Part shown: piece after piece, positions 22,637 to 32,095 of the stretch
How positions within the stretch are numbered: position 1 is the stretch's first letter
Layout of the letters: every line of letters starts with the position of its first letter
Assembly: GCF_027942865.1 (NCBI RefSeq)
Contig: NC_134524.1
Span: forward strand, 24,215,036 to 24,279,035
Reading direction: 5' to 3'
Length of the DNA: 64,000 nt
Origin: Odontesthes bonariensis
Lineage: Eukaryota > Chordata > Actinopteri > Atheriniformes > Atherinopsidae
The notes under the pieces: model-generated
The model's database searches: none
What the model saw: the letters and a program-made list of their open reading frames with translations, nothing else
Told to the model about the DNA's origin: nothing
Translations under genes and position numbers: made by a program

Positions 22637-23115
22637 TCCAGTGGCGGCTGCTGACTTTTAAAACAGGGAAAGCCCATATTACGCGTTCAGGGTTGTAGTG
22701 GCTCGTGCCATCCCAAAGCAGAAGATAGCAAAGTTAAAAAGAATTAGTTATAACATAGCTGTGTCTAGTATGACAAGTATGCCCAGCAAATACACAGAAA
22801 GAAGGTGTAGACTTTGAAAATTCACACAGCGAGGCCAAAATCAAGTATGATGGAATCTAAGGCCTGTAAATGGCTGGATCTGTGGCTGGATCAGAATCTG
22901 TGGAGCATTTTTCCCTGTCATAATGAATACTTAGAGTTTGATGGTGGTGGTAAGTATTCTTAAAAAAGATAACATTTGTGAATGGGCAGCATGAATTCTG
23001 GAAAGAAACAACTAAAAGTATTACAGCACTTTCACAGACAACCAGTCTCTTTGGTATCCGCTTTGGGACTGATATTCCAGCGTGCTTCTCCCCGCTTAAA
23101 AATTCGGCTGCCACA
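22637..23115. mobile_element. hAT-like element end and interior, degraded
   Basis: Starts with CAGTGGCGGCTGCTGACTTT, a recurrent start of fish DNA transposons. A 92-residue minus-strand frame (22857-23135) begins MSIMRDVVAAEFLSGEKHAG without a domain I can name. Joins the dispersed repeat that follows. Confidence 0.35.
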
Positions 23116-23580
23116 ACATCTCTCATGATGGACAAACACTAACTCCAATCATCACGACACAGCCCCTCATACTGACACGCCCACGTCTAATCTACCCCCA
23201 GAGACGCCGGGCAGCCTCGGAAGTGATGAGTTTTTGTCGATTTAGCCAATGATGACCTAGAATTGTAGAAAAAAACTTGACTCTCCCGCCCCCTCCTGAA
23301 GCCGGGCGTCCCCGGCTCGGAAGCCTGGCTGTTAGTGGCGGCTTCATAACATGATTTCCTCAGTGAACGGCGGCGATTTCAGAACAAATCACTTCATTAA
23401 GCTACAGGACAACATGTTGTAGTTATGAAAGTAAATGCAGTATTGGGCATATCTTGTGTTTTGTGAATAACTGTTTTATCGTCAATTTAACATTGAAGAT
23501 GTAGCAATTTCGCCAGAGAATGGGAGAGGCTGTCCGGCTTCCCGTGTTGTCTCTGAATAGCCGCGGCTGGTTTCATCTGA
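23115..23580. repeat. dispersed ~460-bp repeat, copy 1
   Basis: From ATGGACAAACACTAACTCC to GAATAGCCGCGGCTG this is the inverse of 35040-35490, with few differences. It includes CCGGGCGTCCCCGGCTCGG and CGCCAGAGAATGGGAGAGG. Non-coding, transposon-like. Confidence 0.75.
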
Positions 23581-23706
23581 CTTTTTAGAAAACTGTTGCC
23601 GGGTGTCACTCCTGGCACAGAACATTGTGGAACTGCATTGATCAGATGCATAAAACCGTGCAGATTCATGACCAAAACTGCGTATGCACAAAGGCAGAAT
23701 TGTACG

Positions 23707-23708
<2 letters not shown>

Positions 23709-23743
<35 letters not shown>
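23709..23743 (+). repeat. (CA)n microsatellite
   Basis: About 17 uninterrupted CA dinucleotides. Confidence 0.95.
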
Positions 23744-23744
<1 letters not shown>

Positions 23745-24287
23745 CTCTCTTCTCTGGTTGTCCACCAAAGCTTAATCAGCGGAATCATGAAAGAAAAGAC
23801 AAATCCACAACTGAGACACTAATCAGTGAAGCAGAGAAAAAGGAAATCCAATTTATTTCTTTAACCATGAACAGAACAAAAATAGCTGAATTTAAAAAAA
23901 ACTATGCAAGCAAATCAACTATGTAAGTCCTGAGCAAAGGACCCTGCAGAGCTAAAAAGTAGCGGTCAGATTAGAAACCAGTGGCCAAAACATCTGTCAA
24001 CTCACACAAATCAGGGCTGCAGCAGAGGACCAACATATCCTGGTTTTTGTTTGTCAGCAGAAGAATTCGCAACCAACACCACATGCAGTCTATGGAGATG
24101 ATCAGGAGGGAGACACAGATGTACTAATGGATCGTGGTATGTTTGATGTTTTTTTTTTAAACAGCTCTGTGAAAGTCTTGTGCCTGAAAGTCCAGAACGA
24201 ACTCAAAATATTGATTCCCATTTTTAATGTCTCATTGGAGATGTCTTCTACATTATGCATGATTCACTGCTGCAGTTATCTGTAGCA

Positions 24288-24662
24288 CCCACATCCATCC
24301 ATCCGCTTCCTATACTCGCTTAATCCAATGCAGAATAGGCTGGAGCCTGTCCCAGCTGCCACTGGGCGAGAGGTGGGGTACACTTTGGACAGGTCAGCAG
24401 TCCATCACAGGGTCACACAGAGACAAACAACCATGCATGCTCACACTCACTCCTCGGGACAATTTAGAATAACCAGTTAACATAGAACATGCATCTTTTT
24501 GGACGGTGGGAGGAAGCTGGAGTACCCAGAGAGAGCCCACACATACACAGGGAGAGCATGCAAGCTCCGCAGGGGAGTTAAAAGGCCCCAGCCAGGGGTT
24601 AAAACCAGGAAGCTTCTTGCTTTGAGGCGACGGTGCTAACCATGACACCACCATGCAGCCCT
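24288..24662 (-). repeat. RTE/Rex3-type LINE 3-prime fragment
   Basis: Begins CATCCATCCATCCGC (inverse of the GATG tail), then GAGCCTGTCCCAGCTGCCAC, GGACAGGTCAGCAGTCCATC, and further upstream parts such as GGTGGGAGGAAGCTGGAGTA and ACACAGGGAGAGCATGCAAG. The longest copy of this family in the window; its frame is not open. Confidence 0.65.
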
Positions 24663-24739
24663 GCGCCTATGAGATGCTCCATGAAACTGCCTGTTTTGGT
24701 TTATTGTAAATAATGTGGCTTCTTTTTCCATATGCATGG

Positions 24740-25950
24740 CAGGGCTCTCAAGTTTTCAAGTTTGCTTGGCGTGAGATTCGGGTGGGGCAGGGGCCGGGCC
24801 GTGTGCGCGGGGGGTTTCTTTAGTTTTTTTTTTGGGGGGGGGGGGTCCTTTGCAGTATCCCATCGCCATAAACTAGCTACTTAAAGAACAAAGATATTGT
24901 TTTATTTATACCAAAATCACAAATCTTCACTTTTACACTAAATTCTGCTATATTTTAAAATAAATTGTTTTAGGTATGCAAAGTCTTAACAAACAAAAAA
25001 ACAGACAAATGAAATTAAGAAAAACAAACATAACCCCAAATGGGCCCCTTGAGCAGTCCCTCTGTGTGTGTTTGTTTATGAGTGTTGTAAGTGTTTGTGG
25101 CAGATTTTGATGCTTGATGACTGATATTGGGGGCTCCCATTTAAAGCACTGTGGCTCAATGTCAGCCATTTTCACAGTCATGATGGATGACAGAGTTCCA
25201 TTCAGAGCCAACGTGTTCCTGGTCTGGTTTTATTGAGCCCCACCATGGAAAAAACCCTCTCTGCATCAGCATTTCAGTGTGGCAGAACTAGTTTGGCAAT
25301 TGTAGATAGCCTTATTGGGAATCTGCTCATACCAGTCACCTTTGAAAAAAATTAACCACGGAAGCCTAATTACACTCCTACATATTTTTCATTTTTCATT
25401 AAGTTGCTCATGTCAAAGGGTGTGTGCTGAATATTTAGACCTACTACTCCAACGAACACTTTAATCGGCAGGTATTGGTCTTTTACAAGGAGTAGGAAAA
25501 CTATAGTAACTAACAAAAGATTCAAATAAATGAAGATATGACCTGCTGATGATCCTGACGGTTCTCTACCACCTCCAGCTCGTCTTCAACTTCTGCACGC
25601 ATTCAGAGCATAATAGGTTATGTCCGCTGTGCATTCATGGAACGCGTGCTTGCAGCTTAAAGCTATTTCAGACCTCACCCGGCAACAAGAAATTCTGTTT
25701 TCTGGTTGGCTGAGAAATTCTATTTTGTGATTTGCGAATGGTTTGCTAAATCAAGACGGCTGTACCAGAGCTGTAGTTCTGAGCTGTACGAGCGCACCTG
25801 CCATTGACTCGTTAGTATCGGCCATTAGAATTTCTGTGCGACGAAGTTGATCATTTCGCAGCGTGAGAAATGGCATGTGTGGCGTGTGAGTGTGTGAACT
25901 TGTTGAAATGCGTGTGTCTCACGCTCATTGCGTGAGAATTGAGAGCCCTG
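24740..25950 (-). mobile_element. hAT-type DNA transposon with terminal inverted repeats
   Basis: CAGGGCTCTCAA at 24740-24751 is perfectly inverted at 25939-25950 (TTGAGAGCCCTG). The subterminal regions share GTGAGA-type words. Inside, on the minus strand, lies a decayed hAT C-terminal transposase. Flanks are only similar (ATGCATGG and ATGCTGCATGG), an imperfect 8-bp duplication at best. G-rich runs and indels fit an old copy. Confidence 0.7.
25075..25330 (-). pseudogene. hAT transposase C-terminal (dimerisation) fragment
   Basis: Minus-strand sense reads KLVLPH, stop, NADAERVFSMVGLNKTR, then LALNGTLSSIMTVKMAD. The hAT family hallmark is LPHSNADAERVFS; here the Ser codon is TGA (probably from TCA). 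A one-base shift also separates the two halves. Nonfunctional. Confidence 0.7.
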
Positions 25951-26144
25951 ATGCTGCATGGTTTGTGTATGTGGCTCCATGACTAACTTTAGCGTGGGAG
26001 GAAGACCTAGTAAGTACACTTAGAACATCCAGACAAAGCAACAGACAAACTCGGGCGATCACATAACTTCCTTGGCGGAGGTACATATATGTCTATGGGT
26101 CTCATGTGTGGACGTCTTGCGCTCCGCCCACTCTCCAGACGAAA

Positions 26145-26220
26145 CTTGGACGGCGCAACTTGGACGGCGCGGGCATCACTCCGTGTCTTCATTGTTCTTT
26201 CACTCTGTCTGTTTTCACAA
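26145..26220. repeat. short dispersed repeat shared with 32628-32700
   Basis: GCAACTTGGACGGCGC, CATCACTCCGTG and TCTTCATTGTTCTTTCACTC recur at 32628-32700 in the same orientation. Here CAACTTGGACGGCGC-like words are locally duplicated. Confidence 0.55.
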
Positions 26221-26541
26221 AGTTGGTGGTTTTAAGTTCTTTATGCTTTTAGTTGTGCGTACATATGCTAAGAGTGAGTTGAAGGATCATGTTCGTGTGT
26301 TTATTGATGTTTAAGAAAGTCGAAAAGCCGCCACTCTTACAGACGGTATAACGGGTGTCCTTTGCCCCTGCCTTTGTCTTGCAGGCAGTCAAGTGTGCTT
26401 TACACTGCTCGTAATCATTACACTCACACACAGTTCCACACCTGCAAATAAGAAACACGCCACGAGCAACGGGTATTTTGCACATGGTTTTATTTAATAG
26501 ACGTTATTTTAATGAGAAGAATTTAAAGATGTTTATGAAAG

Positions 26542-26858
26542 TGTAATAAAATGCGACTGAGTCCCGTGGCTGTGTAATGATAACTGATTTATTTTGAGAG
26601 GCAGCACCGGATATATACCTTGCAGCTTGATGCAGCACCGGATATATACATTGCAGCTTGATGCAGCACCGGATATATACATTGCAGCTTGATGCAGCAC
26701 CGGATATATACCTTGCAGCTTGATGCAGCACCGGATATATACCTTGCAGCTTGATGCAGCACCGGATATATACCTTGCAGCTTGATGCAGCACCGGATAT
26801 ATACATTGCAGCTTGAGTTATGCGGCGGCGCCCTCTAGCGCCGTTGTATATCATTACA
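26542..26858 (-). repeat. 3-prime LTR, 317 bp, with seven 31-bp repeats
   Basis: TGTAATAAAATGCGACTGAG to GTATATCATTACA in plus orientation. Seven 31-bp units (26601-26817), each starting GCAGCACCGGATATATA and varying at ACCTTG/ACATTG. Minus-strand AATAAA near 26590. Confidence 0.92.
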
Positions 26859-27247
26859 TCTCCTTTTTTCTGAATTACTAGATTAAATTACGGGGTGGTA
26901 TGAAAATCAACACAGTCAATTTAGAACAATCGTAGCAAACATTTAAGTAGTGGTAAGTAGTTAACAATTTAAATAGTGCATACCTTGAAGATCTCAGGAC
27001 CACAGTTTTTAAATATAATGAGGATCACAATAGCTCTAGAAGCATTTCATTTAAGATCAACACCATATAAATTTACATCAGTCCAACCTGAAAGGGAATT
27101 AATGTTAGCGTGTCAGGTGAATTCATTTCAGTTCTTCTCTTTTTTTTTTTTTTTTTTTCTTTTTTTTTACATTCATTAGTGTCTTTGTTAATTCAGTCTC
27201 TTGTGTTACCTGTAAGGGAATAACATGTTAACAGGTGAGTTTCTTTC
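26859..27247 (-). other. 3-prime untranslated part and polypurine tract of the LTR element
   Basis: The minus strand ends in AGAAAAAAGGAGA directly before the 3-prime LTR, a polypurine tract. The rest, with T-rich plus-strand runs near 27140-27170, has no open frame. Confidence 0.6.
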
Positions 27248-28513
27248 TTACAGGTTCAGTCTTTCTCTGGGTTTGGGTTTTCTGAGAGTGCGTCGTGGCT
27301 CTCTTGTGCAGTCGCGCTCCCCTTCGACAGGGGTGTCCTCTGCGCGAGCATCTTCCGCCGTTTTGATGAGTTCCCTTCTATTTCGCCTGTACTGGTGTCC
27401 TTCTGCTTCCACCATGTATGACCGTGGCTCAGGTGTTGGTTGTATCACTTTAGCTGGTCTCCACTGCTTGCCGTCTCTCAGTCTCACCGTGTCTCCGGGG
27501 TTGAGGGCTGGTAGCGTGCGTGACCCTCGGTCGTAGAAGTGCTTTTCTCTGTCTTGGTTGATCTGCATTCTGTCCCGAACTCCTTCCAGTGTTTTCGGTT
27601 TCAGTAGATGTTGTGCTGTGGGTAGTCGTGTCTTCATTCTGCGTCCCATTAGCAGCTGTGCAGGTGAGGGTAGGCCATCCAGGGGTGTGTTTCTATAATC
27701 CAAAAGGGCAAGGTGAGGGTCTTGTTGGTCAGCTTTGGGCTTCTTCAGGAGATTTTTAACTATTTGCACTGCCTTCTCTGCTTTGCCGTTGGATTGAGGA
27801 TATGTGGGTGACGATGTGGTGTGTTTGAATCCGTACTCCTTGCTGAATGTTTTGAATTCAGTGGAGGAATACTGAGTGCCGTTGTCGGAACAGACTTCGT
27901 CCGGTATGCCGTGTCGGGAGAACTGTTGTTTGCAGATGTTGATGACTGCTTGGCTTGTTGTGATGTTCAGTTTGTTTATTTCGATGAAGTTCGAGTAGTA
28001 GTCCACCAGGACGAGGTAGTGTTCTCCATCAAGTTCAAAGATGTCGGTGGCGACTTTTTGCCATGGTCTTTCGGGTATGTCATGTCCGATCATGGGTTCC
28101 TTTCTGTTCTGCCTCCTGTATGTGTTGCATATGGTGCATTCTGAGACCGCGTCTGTGATCTGTGCTTGCATCCCCGGCCAGAATAGGACGTCTCTTGCAA
28201 ATCTTTTTGTTTTCTCGATCCCTTGGTGACTGGAGTGTACTTTCTTTAACATCATCCTTCTCTGTGTGTTTGGTATGACTAGTTTGTTGCCCTTGAATAT
28301 CAGTCCATCTTCTACTGTCATTTCACTCTTGTAGTCCCAGTACAGCTTAGCCTCATCTGGCGTATCGTTTTTTTTGTTTGCCCAGCCTTGGAGAATGAAT
28401 TGCTTCACTGCTGTGAGTGTTGGATCCTTCTCAGTTTCTGTGCGTATTTCCTGGAGTCTCTCGGGTGCTATGGGTAGGCACATTACTGCGCATACTTGTA
28501 TGTCCTCATTATT
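27248..28513 (-). CDS. integrase part of pol
   Basis: Open frame (first Met at 28483) with the HHCC zinc-binding region (HSSHQGIEKTKRF...CTIC), and the DDE core: ATDIFELDG, EVCSDNGTQYSS and SNGKAEKAVQIV. The C-terminus has GDTVRLRD and YRRNRRELIKT, common in K02A2.6-like fish elements; no chromodomain. It inserts the cDNA, making the 5-bp duplication seen here. Confidence 0.9.
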   Translation of the reverse strand, partial: NNEDIQVCAVMCLPIAPERLQEIRTETEKDPTLTAVKQFILQGWANKKNDTPDEAKLYWDYKSEMTVEDGLIFKGNKLVIPNTQRRMMLKKVHSSHQGIEKTKRFARDVLFWPGMQAQITDAVSECTICNTYRRQNRKEPMIGHDIPERPWQKVATDIFELDGEHYLVLVDYYSNFIEINKLNITTSQAVINICKQQFSRHGIPDEVCSDNGTQYSSTEFKTFSKEYGFKHTTSSPTYPQSNGKAEKAVQIVKNLLKKPKADQQDPHLALLDYRNTPLDGLPSPAQLLMGRRMKTRLPTAQHLLKPKTLEGVRDRMQINQDREKHFYDRGSRTLPALNPGDTVRLRDGKQWRPAKVIQPTPEPRSYMVEAEGHQYRRNRRELIKTAEDARAEDTPVEGERDCTREPRRTLRKPKPRERLNL

Positions 28514-29271
28514 TTAATTTTTGTCAGTTTCTTTCAAGAAGTTCCTGCTCAGCGCATCAGCTACGTGTAGCTCCTTTCCTCTTTTGTATTTCACAGTCAT
28601 GTTGTACTTCTGAAGCCTGAGCAGCATTTTCTGGAGTCGCATTGGGGTCTCGGCCAGTGGTTTCTTCATAATTACCTCCAGAGGTTTGTGGTCAGTTTCG
28701 ACTTCGAATGTGCGCCCGAACAGGTATTGGTAGAATTTTTCACATCCAAACATGATGGCAGCCAGCTCCTTTTCTATTTGTGCATATCTTTTTTGGGTGT
28801 CTGTGAAGGCTTTTGAGGCGTATGCTATGGGGCAACCGTCTTGGAAGAGTACGGCTCCTATTCCGCAACTGGAGGCGTCCACATTTAGTATGACTGGCTT
28901 CGATGCGTCGTAGTATCTCAGCACTGGAGCCCCCGTGACCATTTCCTGCAGTTTTTTGAAGCTCCTGTCGTGTTCCTCCATCCAGCTCCATTCTGTGGTC
29001 TTCTCCAGCAGGGTCCGGAGTGGGGCGGTGACGGTGGATAACTGTGGTATGAATTTTCCCAAGTACGTGATCATCCCAAGATAAGTCTGTAATTCGGTCT
29101 TGTTTGTGGGTTTTTGTATTTTGTTGACTGCTTCCGTTTTTTTGGGGTCTGGTTTAAGTCCTTCTGCTGTCAGAATGTGTCCCATGTATTTCACTTCTTG
29201 TGCCCCGAATGTGCATTTTTCTGGGTTGAGTTTGATGTTCTTTTCTCTCACTCGGTCCAGCACTTTTTTTC
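28514..29271 (-). CDS. reverse transcriptase thumb and RNase H part of pol
   Basis: Continues the reverse transcriptase directly after the A7 run (DRVREKNIKLNPEKC, VKYMGHILTAEG), then RNase H with VILNVDASSCGIGAVL, YAQIEKELAAIM, VETDHKPLEVI and HVADALSR. These contain the D, E and D residues of the Ty3-class RNase H active site. An in-frame TAA at 28514-28516 separates it from integrase, which stays in the same frame. Confidence 0.88.
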
Positions 29272-30488
29272 AGTCTTTGGTTGTGTTGCTCTTTGTTTGT
29301 TCCCCATACGAGGATGTCATCGACAATTACTTCCACTCCCTCTATGTCCTCAAACATTTCTGTCATCAGTCTTTGGAATATTTCTCCGGCAGTGTTGATT
29401 CCGAATGGCAGTCTTTTGTATGCGTATCGTCCGAATGGAGTGTTGAACGTGCACAGCGCTGAGCTTTCCTTGTCCAACTTCACCTGCCAGTATCCACATT
29501 GTGCGTCGAGTGTGCTGAATACCTTGGCTCCTGGCATCTGGGCCATCACTTCTTTGATCGTCCTCATGGGGTAGTGTTCCCTTTCGATAGCGTCGTTTAA
29601 GTCCTTGGGGTCCATGCATATCCGTATTTTCTGTTTCTCTGGCTTCCATACCGTCACCATGCTGCTTACCCACTGCCTCGGCTCCGTTACCTTTTCGATG
29701 ACGTCCAGGTGTTCCATCCTCTTCAGTTCATCTTTTATTTTCTCTCTCAGGGCGACTGGGACTCTCCTCGGGGCATGGATGATGGGCTGTGCGTCTGCTC
29801 TGATCTCGATGCGCTGTTCTCCTTCGAAGCGCCCCAGTCCCTCGAACACGTCTGCATATTCCGTCGGAATGTCTTGACTTTGGCCTGTTGTTATTTCTCT
29901 GATGCGTTTTATGAGTCCGAGGCTTACACAAGTTGTTAGGCCCAGCAGTGGTGTTGCCTTCTGGTTCAGCACTTGAAATTCAACTTGATGAAACTGGCCC
30001 TTGTATTCCGTCAGCAGTTGACATTTCCCCATTGGCTTTAGGCACTGCCCTCCATAAGTTACTAGTTTTGCTTTCGATTTCCCAATTTGTGCTCCTGTTT
30101 GTCGATGGATTGATTCAGGTATTACGTTGCATTGCGCGCCGGTGTCTATTTTGAATGTGACTTTCTTGTCGTTGATGACGAGGTCCGCTTCCCAGTCTTC
30201 CCCACCGTTTGCCTTTATCATGTCGACGTACATTTCTTCTGGATCCGATTCTTCTACCCTGTGCACTGGCTTTCTGGTCATGTACGACGCTGTTTTTGAC
30301 ATGCATTTGTTCGAGAAGTGATTCATTTTTCCACAGCTGTTGCATTTTTGACCGTATGCTTGGCATTTTCCCCTCTGGTGATCTCGGCCGCAGTATTTAC
30401 AGTCTCGAATCATATTTTGCCTGTGTGAGGTGGCGGGTGACGTCTGCTGCTTTTTTTTCGCGCTCTCGTTTGATTTCGTTGACTGCAC
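29154..30488 (-). CDS. gag zinc knuckles, protease and reverse transcriptase part of pol
   Basis: The 444-codon frame begins upstream of two knuckles (CKYCGRDHQRGKC and CNSCGKMNHFSNKC), then an aspartic protease with IDTGAQCNVIP, then reverse transcriptase with RVPVALREKIKDELKRM, IRICMDPKDLNDAI, FSTLDAQCGYWQVKLD and catalytic VIVDDILVWG. It overlaps gag by 92 bases in a different frame. Homology ends near 29272, where a run of seven A shifts the frame; the last 37 or so residues are out-of-frame. Function: processing of the polyprotein and cDNA synthesis on the primer tRNA. Confidence 0.9.
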   Translation of the reverse strand: MQSTKSNESAKKKQQTSPATSHRQNMIRDCKYCGRDHQRGKCQAYGQKCNSCGKMNHFSNKCMSKTASYMTRKPVHRVEESDPEEMYVDMIKANGGEDWEADLVINDKKVTFKIDTGAQCNVIPESIHRQTGAQIGKSKAKLVTYGGQCLKPMGKCQLLTEYKGQFHQVEFQVLNQKATPLLGLTTCVSLGLIKRIREITTGQSQDIPTEYADVFEGLGRFEGEQRIEIRADAQPIIHAPRRVPVALREKIKDELKRMEHLDVIEKVTEPRQWVSSMVTVWKPEKQKIRICMDPKDLNDAIEREHYPMRTIKEVMAQMPGAKVFSTLDAQCGYWQVKLDKESSALCTFNTPFGRYAYKRLPFGINTAGEIFQRLMTEMFEDIEGVEVIVDDILVWGTNKEQHNQRLKKSAGPSERKEHQTQPRKMHIRGTRSEIHGTHSDSRRT

Positions 30489-31044
30489 ACTCGGCTTGTG
30501 CTTTTGGTTGTAATTGGTCCAATTGTATACGGCTAGCCTCTGCAGCGCGGCATATGTCGATAGCCTGGGGTAAGTCTAGGTCGGTTGTTCTCAATAATTT
30601 TGCCCTTACGTGGTCATCCCTTATTCCAACAACAATTCGATCTTTTATCAAACTGTCACATATTTGTCCGTACTCACATGACCTCGCCTTTGATCTCAAA
30701 TCCGTAACGAACTGGTCGATGCTTTCGCCGTGGGCCTGTACACGAGTGTTGAACACATGCCTCTCAAACGTCACATTCCTTTGGGGGGTGAAGTGTTGCT
30801 CGAACTTCTCCAGCAGTACCTTAAGTTTTGTCTTATCCTCTTGCTCTGTGAATTCGAAGTTGTTATAGATCTCCAGTGCTTCATCCCCGATGACGTGTAG
30901 CAACGTGCAGCTCTGTACTTTCTGTGACTTTCCTTCAATGCCTGTAGCCGCCATAAAAAATTCAAACTTTTGTCTCCATCTTTTCCAATTGTCGGCGATG
31001 TTTCCTTCCAACCGTAAGGTATCCGGTGCTTTTAGCGCGTCCAT
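30397..31044 (-). CDS. gag polyprotein (matrix/capsid part) of the LTR element
   Basis: 215 codons starting MDALKAPDTL at 31044; the frame is open further upstream into the LTR, and a Met at the LTR/PBS junction (31086) is the alternative start. Contains NWKRWRQKFEFFMAATG and FNTRVQAHGESIDQFVTDLR, the retrotransposon gag (capsid) core. Gag normally ends with zinc knuckles; here the frame stops at 30397 before them because the reading frame changes in a run of eight A (30451-30458), after which the knuckles lie in the next frame. Confidence 0.85.
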   Translation of the reverse strand: MDALKAPDTLRLEGNIADNWKRWRQKFEFFMAATGIEGKSQKVQSCTLLHVIGDEALEIYNNFEFTEQEDKTKLKVLLEKFEQHFTPQRNVTFERHVFNTRVQAHGESIDQFVTDLRSKARSCEYGQICDSLIKDRIVVGIRDDHVRAKLLRTTDLDLPQAIDICRAAEASRIQLDQLQPKAQAECAVNEIKREREKKAADVTRHLTQAKYDSRL

Positions 31045-31064
31045 TTTTTTTTTTTCTTGACGAG

Positions 31065-31085
31065 GATTCGTCTTTCCTGACACCA
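31065..31085 (-). other. primer-binding site
   Basis: Immediately inside the 5-prime LTR, minus strand TGGTGTCAGGA followed by unrelated bases. From memory, the first 11 bases complement the 3-prime end of vertebrate tRNA-Leu(CAG). Confidence 0.55.
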
Positions 31086-31247
31086 TGTAATAAAATGCGA
31101 CTGAGTCCCGTGGCTGTGTAATGATAACTGATTTATTTTGAGAGGCAGCACCGGATATATACCTTGCAGCTTGATGCAGCACCGGATATATACATTGCAG
31201 CTTGAGTTATGCGGCGGCGCCCTCCAGCGCCGTTGTATATCATTACA
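31086..31247 (-). repeat. 5-prime LTR, 162 bp, with two 31-bp repeats
   Basis: Same ends as the other LTR but only two 31-bp units (31145-31206). The 155-bp length difference is exactly five units. One further substitution (CCCTCCAGCG versus CCCTCTAGCG). Confidence 0.92.
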
Positions 31248-31664
31248 GAAAGATTTGTACAGATGAAAATGTTTATGTTCCTCCGTGAGCTAATTTGTGG
31301 AGCAAGTGTGTATCACACTCATTAACACTGCATGATAGCCACAGTAAAATGATACTGTCATTTGTACTATAGATGTACAGTATATATTGTGTCTTTTGTA
31401 CAGTCAGGTTACACTCAGTAGGGTTACATGACACTGAAAGGATCAGATAATTGGCTAAATTACAACAAGACTGAGTTGAGCAAGGGTAATTATCCATGGA
31501 TATATGGCGGTGAATGAATCGGATCAGAGGCACAAAGCATGTCATTCCCCGATACAATAGGTGGCGCTGTACCCATTTCAACTGTTGCTAATAGAGCCAC
31601 TCAAGGTTGACCGCTTCACCAACACCAACAACAACAAACTCAGGCATTCGAAAAAATGGCAAAC

Positions 31665-32095
31665 TGTTACGGGGTAACAATAAAGTGTCCCGAGCTGAGG
31701 AAATAAAACAATGAGAACTGATGTGTGATGGTAAATGGTTATTTATTGGAAAAGAAAAGTAATACTATTCAACCAAAACCTAGAAGAAAAACACAAACCC
31801 AACGGCACCTGCTGAGGACGAACAAGAGCCTAAATGATTAACAGAACCCAAAATCAAACTGTCAACCTCCTTCCACTGAAAGAGTTATGCTTCACGACAA
31901 CCTGCACAAGCTACTGCAAAAACACTCCAACAACAGCTGGTCCCACTGGCTCCTGGGTTGCGTCTTCCAGCATCTTTTAAAAGCAGCCCAGCTGATTAGA
32001 CCTAGTCACTCACAGCTGGGACAACTCACCTGGCTGCAGCCCTAACACACACACACACACACACACACACTATATACGACCCTTGGGTCGTAACA
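31665..32095 (-). repeat. solo LTR, about 431 bp
   Basis: Ends TGTTACGGGG and GGGTCGTAACA are inverted-complementary over the first bases; flanks CAAAC and CGAAC are a near-perfect 5-bp duplication. Minus-strand AATAAA near 31741 fits a minus orientation, and a (CA)n run (about 32046-32070) lies near its U3 end. No internal retrotransposon sequence. Confidence 0.65.
32046..32070 (+). repeat. (CA)n microsatellite
   Basis: About 12 CA units within the solo LTR. Confidence 0.9.

Larger units (their letters stand above)
26542..31247 (-). mobile_element. Ty3/gypsy-type LTR retrotransposon, complete, 4.7 kb
   Basis: Both LTRs begin TGTAAT and end ATTACA. The insertion is flanked by a perfect 5-bp target duplication GAAAG (26537-26541 and 31248-31252). 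Reading minus: 5-prime LTR 31086-31247, primer-binding site, gag, pol in order protease, reverse transcriptase, RNase H, integrase, polypurine tract, 3-prime LTR 26542-26858. This order (integrase last) defines the Ty3/gypsy class. Outside a tandem array the LTRs differ at about one base, so the insertion is recent. Coding is interrupted by two one-base frame changes in A runs and one TAA stop. No envelope frame. Confidence 0.93.

Noticed and set aside
26249..26485. Cys-rich 78-codon minus frame (RCGTVCECNDYEQCKAH)
   Set aside because: No known domain spacing, and no supporting splice or neighbour evidence. The 3-prime part lies in repeat-flanking DNA.
26533..26854. Minus-strand frames with repeated YISGAASSCK
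   Set aside because: Translation of the 31-bp non-coding LTR repeats; the unit is not a multiple of three and the frames rotate through it.
27225..30868. Plus-strand frames up to 219 codons inside the retrotransposon
   Set aside because: Shadows of gag and pol on the opposite strand.
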